64,000 nucleotides of DNA from Ilyomonas sp965277535. GTDB lineage: Bacteria; Bacteroidota; Bacteroidia; Chitinophagales; Chitinophagaceae. The notes under the pieces are model-generated. The model saw only the letters and a program-made list of their open reading frames with translations, was not told where the DNA came from and searched no databases. How positions within the stretch are numbered: position 1 is the first letter of the stretch; every line of letters begins with the position of its first letter. The position numbers and the translations under genes were made by a program. Shown piece by piece: positions 61,449 to 64,000 of this stretch. The stretch lies in contig OZ255825.1 in the NCBI GenBank assembly GCA_965277535.1, forward strand, positions 248,001 through 312,000. The letters are read 5' to 3'.

Positions 61449-63005
61449 TTACTCTGCACCGTCGCTCTGCGCTCTTGTAATCGCAAAATCGCCTATCTTT
61501 TTTCCAACGTCTAAGCCTGTTTGGCAATCGCTGCGAAAATGAATGCCACCATACATGCGCGAATTAGAAGCTTCCTGCGCCATAGCTGAGTATGCTGTTG
61601 CACGTGAGGGAAGAATATGACCCAATATTTCGGCAGCAGCACCGCTAAAAGTTGCATGGCCTGAAATATAAGATGGAAAATTAGGCAAGCCGGTAAGTGT
61701 TTTAATAGCCGGATTCATTTGTGTTGGACGCGGATTGAAGTAAAAATACTTTGTATTCCAGCAAACGATGGCTGCATCCATCAGGCTCATGTTTAACAAT
61801 GCCATGTTGCGTGCCCAGCGCACTTCGCTCCAGTTTTGTTTGATAAAATCTTCAGAAGCGATGGCATCCCAATGACCGGGAGGAGTAGAAGTACCGACGC
61901 CATCAGCCCAAAAATCAACAGTGCGGATACGTTCGCGGGTTGGATTTTTTACGAAATTATTTATCTCTTCCGTTTCTTCTTTCATCTGCTGGCTGCCCGT
62001 TGAAGGCGGTGGGCCGGGGCGAAGTGCTACGCAGGTTGCTGAATCGAACAAAAACGGCTTTACTTTTCCGTACAAAGGCAACATTGGCGGGCGTTTGGGA
62101 GATTCCAAACTAATCCAGGGTGTTTCTCCTTTGGCTTCGGTAGTGGTTACATAGTTGTCCCAAACAGACTGTGTACCACCTGCCTTGCCTGCATTGTCTG
62201 TTCTGGCACGTGCCGAAAACAATTGAGCAATGGCTCTGCCTAACGCTTCCCCGGCAAGTATGTCGCTTCGAACATTGGCACCGGCAAGTAATCTGGCTTG
62301 TTCTGCTTCGGCTGCTTTTTGTTCAATGTAAGCAATTTCTGTTGGGAACAACAGCTTCATCATTTCCGCTGTAACGCCCGCTAGCACTGCATCTTCAGAA
62401 GGATAGGAAGGCAAATCGCTGGAAGGAACCAATTTATTTTTATTGATCATTGAATCCACTTTGTAAGGAGCTTTGCGATTGTATTGCATTTTATAATGCC
62501 AGGCACTTACCAAAGCATCGTATTGCGCAGCACTTACATAAGCATACGCACGGGCTGCATACGGCGGATTAGAGAAAGGAAACTGAGGATAACTAAACGG
62601 ATTGACGGAACTAGGCACCGGATAAGTTCCGTCTGAATTTTGGTAAGGCGGCAGATTATATTTTGCTACGAGCGAACGCAGTATCTCGTTCCAGCGGAGC
62701 ACGGAGCCGGCACTCCAGTATTGTACTACCGCTTTTTGTGCCGCTGTAAGATTTTGCTGCAATCCTTTTATTTCGTTCAATTCACCTACATACAATGGCG
62801 AGGTAACTGCAACCGGAGCCGCTACCGCAAATGAATCCGGACGACTTAGCAATATGGTTTTCCAATCGCCTGCATTCACATCAATGTTTGTTGGAGCCAA
62901 TGATGGTAAATAATCTGTTCTTCCAATTACATCCTTCTTGCAGGAAATAACAGTAAAAGAAAAGATAAGAATTGTTAAGAGTGTGATGCAATGATTTGTT
63001 TTCAT
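61449..63005 (-). CDS. Vanadium-dependent haloperoxidase-like / PAP2-superfamily lipoprotein, second copy
   Basis: A 518-residue lipoprotein (lipobox V-I-S-C-K-K, Cys22). Vanadate-binding order as in the first: K-Y-F-Y-F-N-P-R-P, then F-P-S-Y-I-S-G-H-A, then S-R-M-Y-G-G-I-H-F-R-S-D. Larger N-terminal helical domain than the paralogue at 6897. Start at 63005 is set by the signal peptide. The outer-membrane protein gene ends 25 nt upstream; DoxX-like and TonB-receptor genes follow. Confidence 0.87.
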   Translation of the reverse strand: MKTNHCITLLTILIFSFTVISCKKDVIGRTDYLPSLAPTNIDVNAGDWKTILLSRPDSFAVAAPVAVTSPLYVGELNEIKGLQQNLTAAQKAVVQYWSAGSVLRWNEILRSLVAKYNLPPYQNSDGTYPVPSSVNPFSYPQFPFSNPPYAARAYAYVSAAQYDALVSAWHYKMQYNRKAPYKVDSMINKNKLVPSSDLPSYPSEDAVLAGVTAEMMKLLFPTEIAYIEQKAAEAEQARLLAGANVRSDILAGEALGRAIAQLFSARARTDNAGKAGGTQSVWDNYVTTTEAKGETPWISLESPKRPPMLPLYGKVKPFLFDSATCVALRPGPPPSTGSQQMKEETEEINNFVKNPTRERIRTVDFWADGVGTSTPPGHWDAIASEDFIKQNWSEVRWARNMALLNMSLMDAAIVCWNTKYFYFNPRPTQMNPAIKTLTGLPNFPSYISGHATFSGAAAEILGHILPSRATAYSAMAQEASNSRMYGGIHFRSDCQTGLDVGKKIGDFAITRAQSDGAE

Positions 63006-63030
63006 AAAACAGTTGTAAATGATGGATAAA

Positions 63031-63963
63031 TTATGAATGAGTAGGTGGTTGATTTTTTTTCTTTCCGAAAGTGAACAGATAAAATACGCCAGCACCGATA
63101 TTGGTTGCCTGTCCTGCATTTCTTCCTTTCACTACATAGTTGCCATTGGCTGTTAATTCAATATGTATGTAAAAAGGCAATGTATATTTTACATGAGCTC
63201 CAATGGAAGTCATGTTCATGCGGTTGCTCGGGAAAGGCATGTCGTTGCGGCGAATGTCAAAGCCACCCAATGTAGTCATGTTTGCAATCATCGCTTCGGC
63301 AATCAAATAATGGCCACGAAAACCTGCACTCAGCATGTAGTTGGCTACATCCGGCATTGCTACCGTATTTGAATAAATCATGTGGTCGGTATAATAAGAA
63401 TTGCGGTCAATTTTGGTATTGCTTCTTTTTGTGTAAGAATAAGATGCAGTGGTAAAAATTTTTCCAACCTGAACATCTGCTAATGCACGTCCTGTAAAGT
63501 TTGTAGAGCCAAAGCCGATAGCCAGCGGAAGGAAGTCTACAACATAGTTTTGGGTTGGTGTGCTAACACTGCCAATGGCATACAAGCCAAGTTTGGTTTT
63601 GCCCCATTTTGTTGCAATTGCTTTCCATTTTATAGCTGCGCTTACATCCTGCCAGCCGCTCATTTTATGGAGTGTTCCCGCTGAAACATTGTTCCAAATG
63701 TAAGGCAAGCCAGCCATCACATTCAGCCTATTGGTAATGCCGTAATTGGTCATCAACATAGTTGCTTGCGAAGTGAAAGTGCCAATATTTTGATTGTTTC
63801 TTTTCAGCGTTCCTTCCCAATAATCTTTCCATTGGGAATGTTCGTAAGAGATGCCATTGCACCATTGATGTTGGTTCATCATAATGGCGTCTTCATCGGT
63901 TTGCGCCCATGTTGCAAATGAGAGCAACATGAAGGTAACGGTAAGGATACAGAACCCTTTCAT
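63031..63963 (-). CDS. Outer-membrane beta-barrel protein (transporter/porin-like)
   Basis: A 310-residue protein with a signal peptide (F-M-L-L-S-F-A-T-W-A-Q). The body is a run of amphipathic beta-strands (L-N-V-M-A-G-L-P-Y, K-L-G-L-Y-A-I-G-S-V, H-I-E-L-T-A-N-G-N-Y), ending in G-V-F-Y-L-F-T-F. It resembles phenol-degradation MetA-type or other barrel transporters. First gene of the four-gene set with haloperoxidase-like, DoxX-like and FecA-like genes. Function unknown. Confidence 0.75.
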   Translation of the reverse strand: MKGFCILTVTFMLLSFATWAQTDEDAIMMNQHQWCNGISYEHSQWKDYWEGTLKRNNQNIGTFTSQATMLMTNYGITNRLNVMAGLPYIWNNVSAGTLHKMSGWQDVSAAIKWKAIATKWGKTKLGLYAIGSVSTPTQNYVVDFLPLAIGFGSTNFTGRALADVQVGKIFTTASYSYTKRSNTKIDRNSYYTDHMIYSNTVAMPDVANYMLSAGFRGHYLIAEAMIANMTTLGGFDIRRNDMPFPSNRMNMTSIGAHVKYTLPFYIHIELTANGNYVVKGRNAGQATNIGAGVFYLFTFGKKKNQPPTHS

Positions 63964-64000
63964 AAACTTGTTTGTTTTGTGTTAGAATAATGGTTTCTTT

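Noticed and set aside
1..64000. Recurrent 12-mer explained by F-V-F-A in signal peptides
   Set aside because: Only a few copies are in that frame. Others are intergenic or in frames encoding unrelated residues, so a DNA-level signal is more likely.
1..64000. CRISPR arrays, tRNA or rRNA genes, prophage or transposase genes
   Set aside because: No spaced direct repeats, cloverleaf-type T-arm sequences, ribosomal RNA blocks or transposase domains were found.

Overview
The window looks like chromosomal DNA of a Bacteroidota bacterium, most likely Chitinophagaceae or a close relative (family placement is inference). Evidence: a SusC/SusD pair, an IPExxxVDY protein, a DUF3127 protein, a DUF2911 protein, a type IX secretion (gliding-associated) C-terminal domain, many lipoproteins with a short lipobox, futalosine-pathway MqnE, and promoter-like TAnnTTTG boxes very close to start codons. 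Gene density is high. I found no rRNA, tRNA, CRISPR array, prophage or transposase.

Layout. 0-6 kb: SusC/SusD glycan uptake pair with an AraC-type regulator. 6-9 kb: vanadium-haloperoxidase-like lipoprotein plus a small coiled-coil lipoprotein, then an IPExxxVDY gene. 9-22 kb: a sugar-oxidation region with a gluconate-2-dehydrogenase subunit-3-like protein, two paralogous GMC flavoproteins, two TIM-barrel isomerase/epimerases, a Gfo/Idh/MocA oxidoreductase, a GH3 glycosidase and a lipoprotein cytochrome c. Together these resemble a periplasmic flavocytochrome sugar dehydrogenase with 3-keto-glycoside processing. 22-33 kb: NudK, a thioesterase, an NRAMP transporter fused to a universal-stress domain, an SGNH hydrolase, sucD, an M13 peptidase split by a frameshift, a decayed satP fragment, an Fsr-type MFS pump, DUF2911 and cupin-like proteins. 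33-41 kb: an A/T-rich orphan gene with a defence-type (DUF4062/TIR-like) domain, GH1-like and GH5 glycosidases, an SDR, and a lectin/PKD protein with a T9SS tail. 41-48 kb: an encapsulated-ferritin-type protein without a shell gene beside it, a truncated DUF2961 gene, satP, mqnE, a bestrophin, a phosphoesterase and a protein-glutaminase-like protein. 48-64 kb: a MacB-like permease, DUF892/DUF4142 stress proteins, an SDR, a COG2509 flavoprotein, DUF3127, an LtaS-like sulfatase-fold enzyme, and an apparent operon of outer-membrane protein, second haloperoxidase-like lipoprotein, DoxX-like protein and FecA-like TonB receptor.

The most unusual signal is not a gene. The 12-mer TTTGTTTTTGCC (or its complement) occurs exactly 12 times by my reading and about 11 more times with one mismatch, in both orientations and in several reading frames. 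Intergenic copies are concentrated just 3' of stop codons, once inside a terminator loop. This resembles the genomic behaviour of DNA uptake or other strand-signal words. Three copies of a nested inverted-repeat element and two pairs of smaller hairpin repeats are also present.
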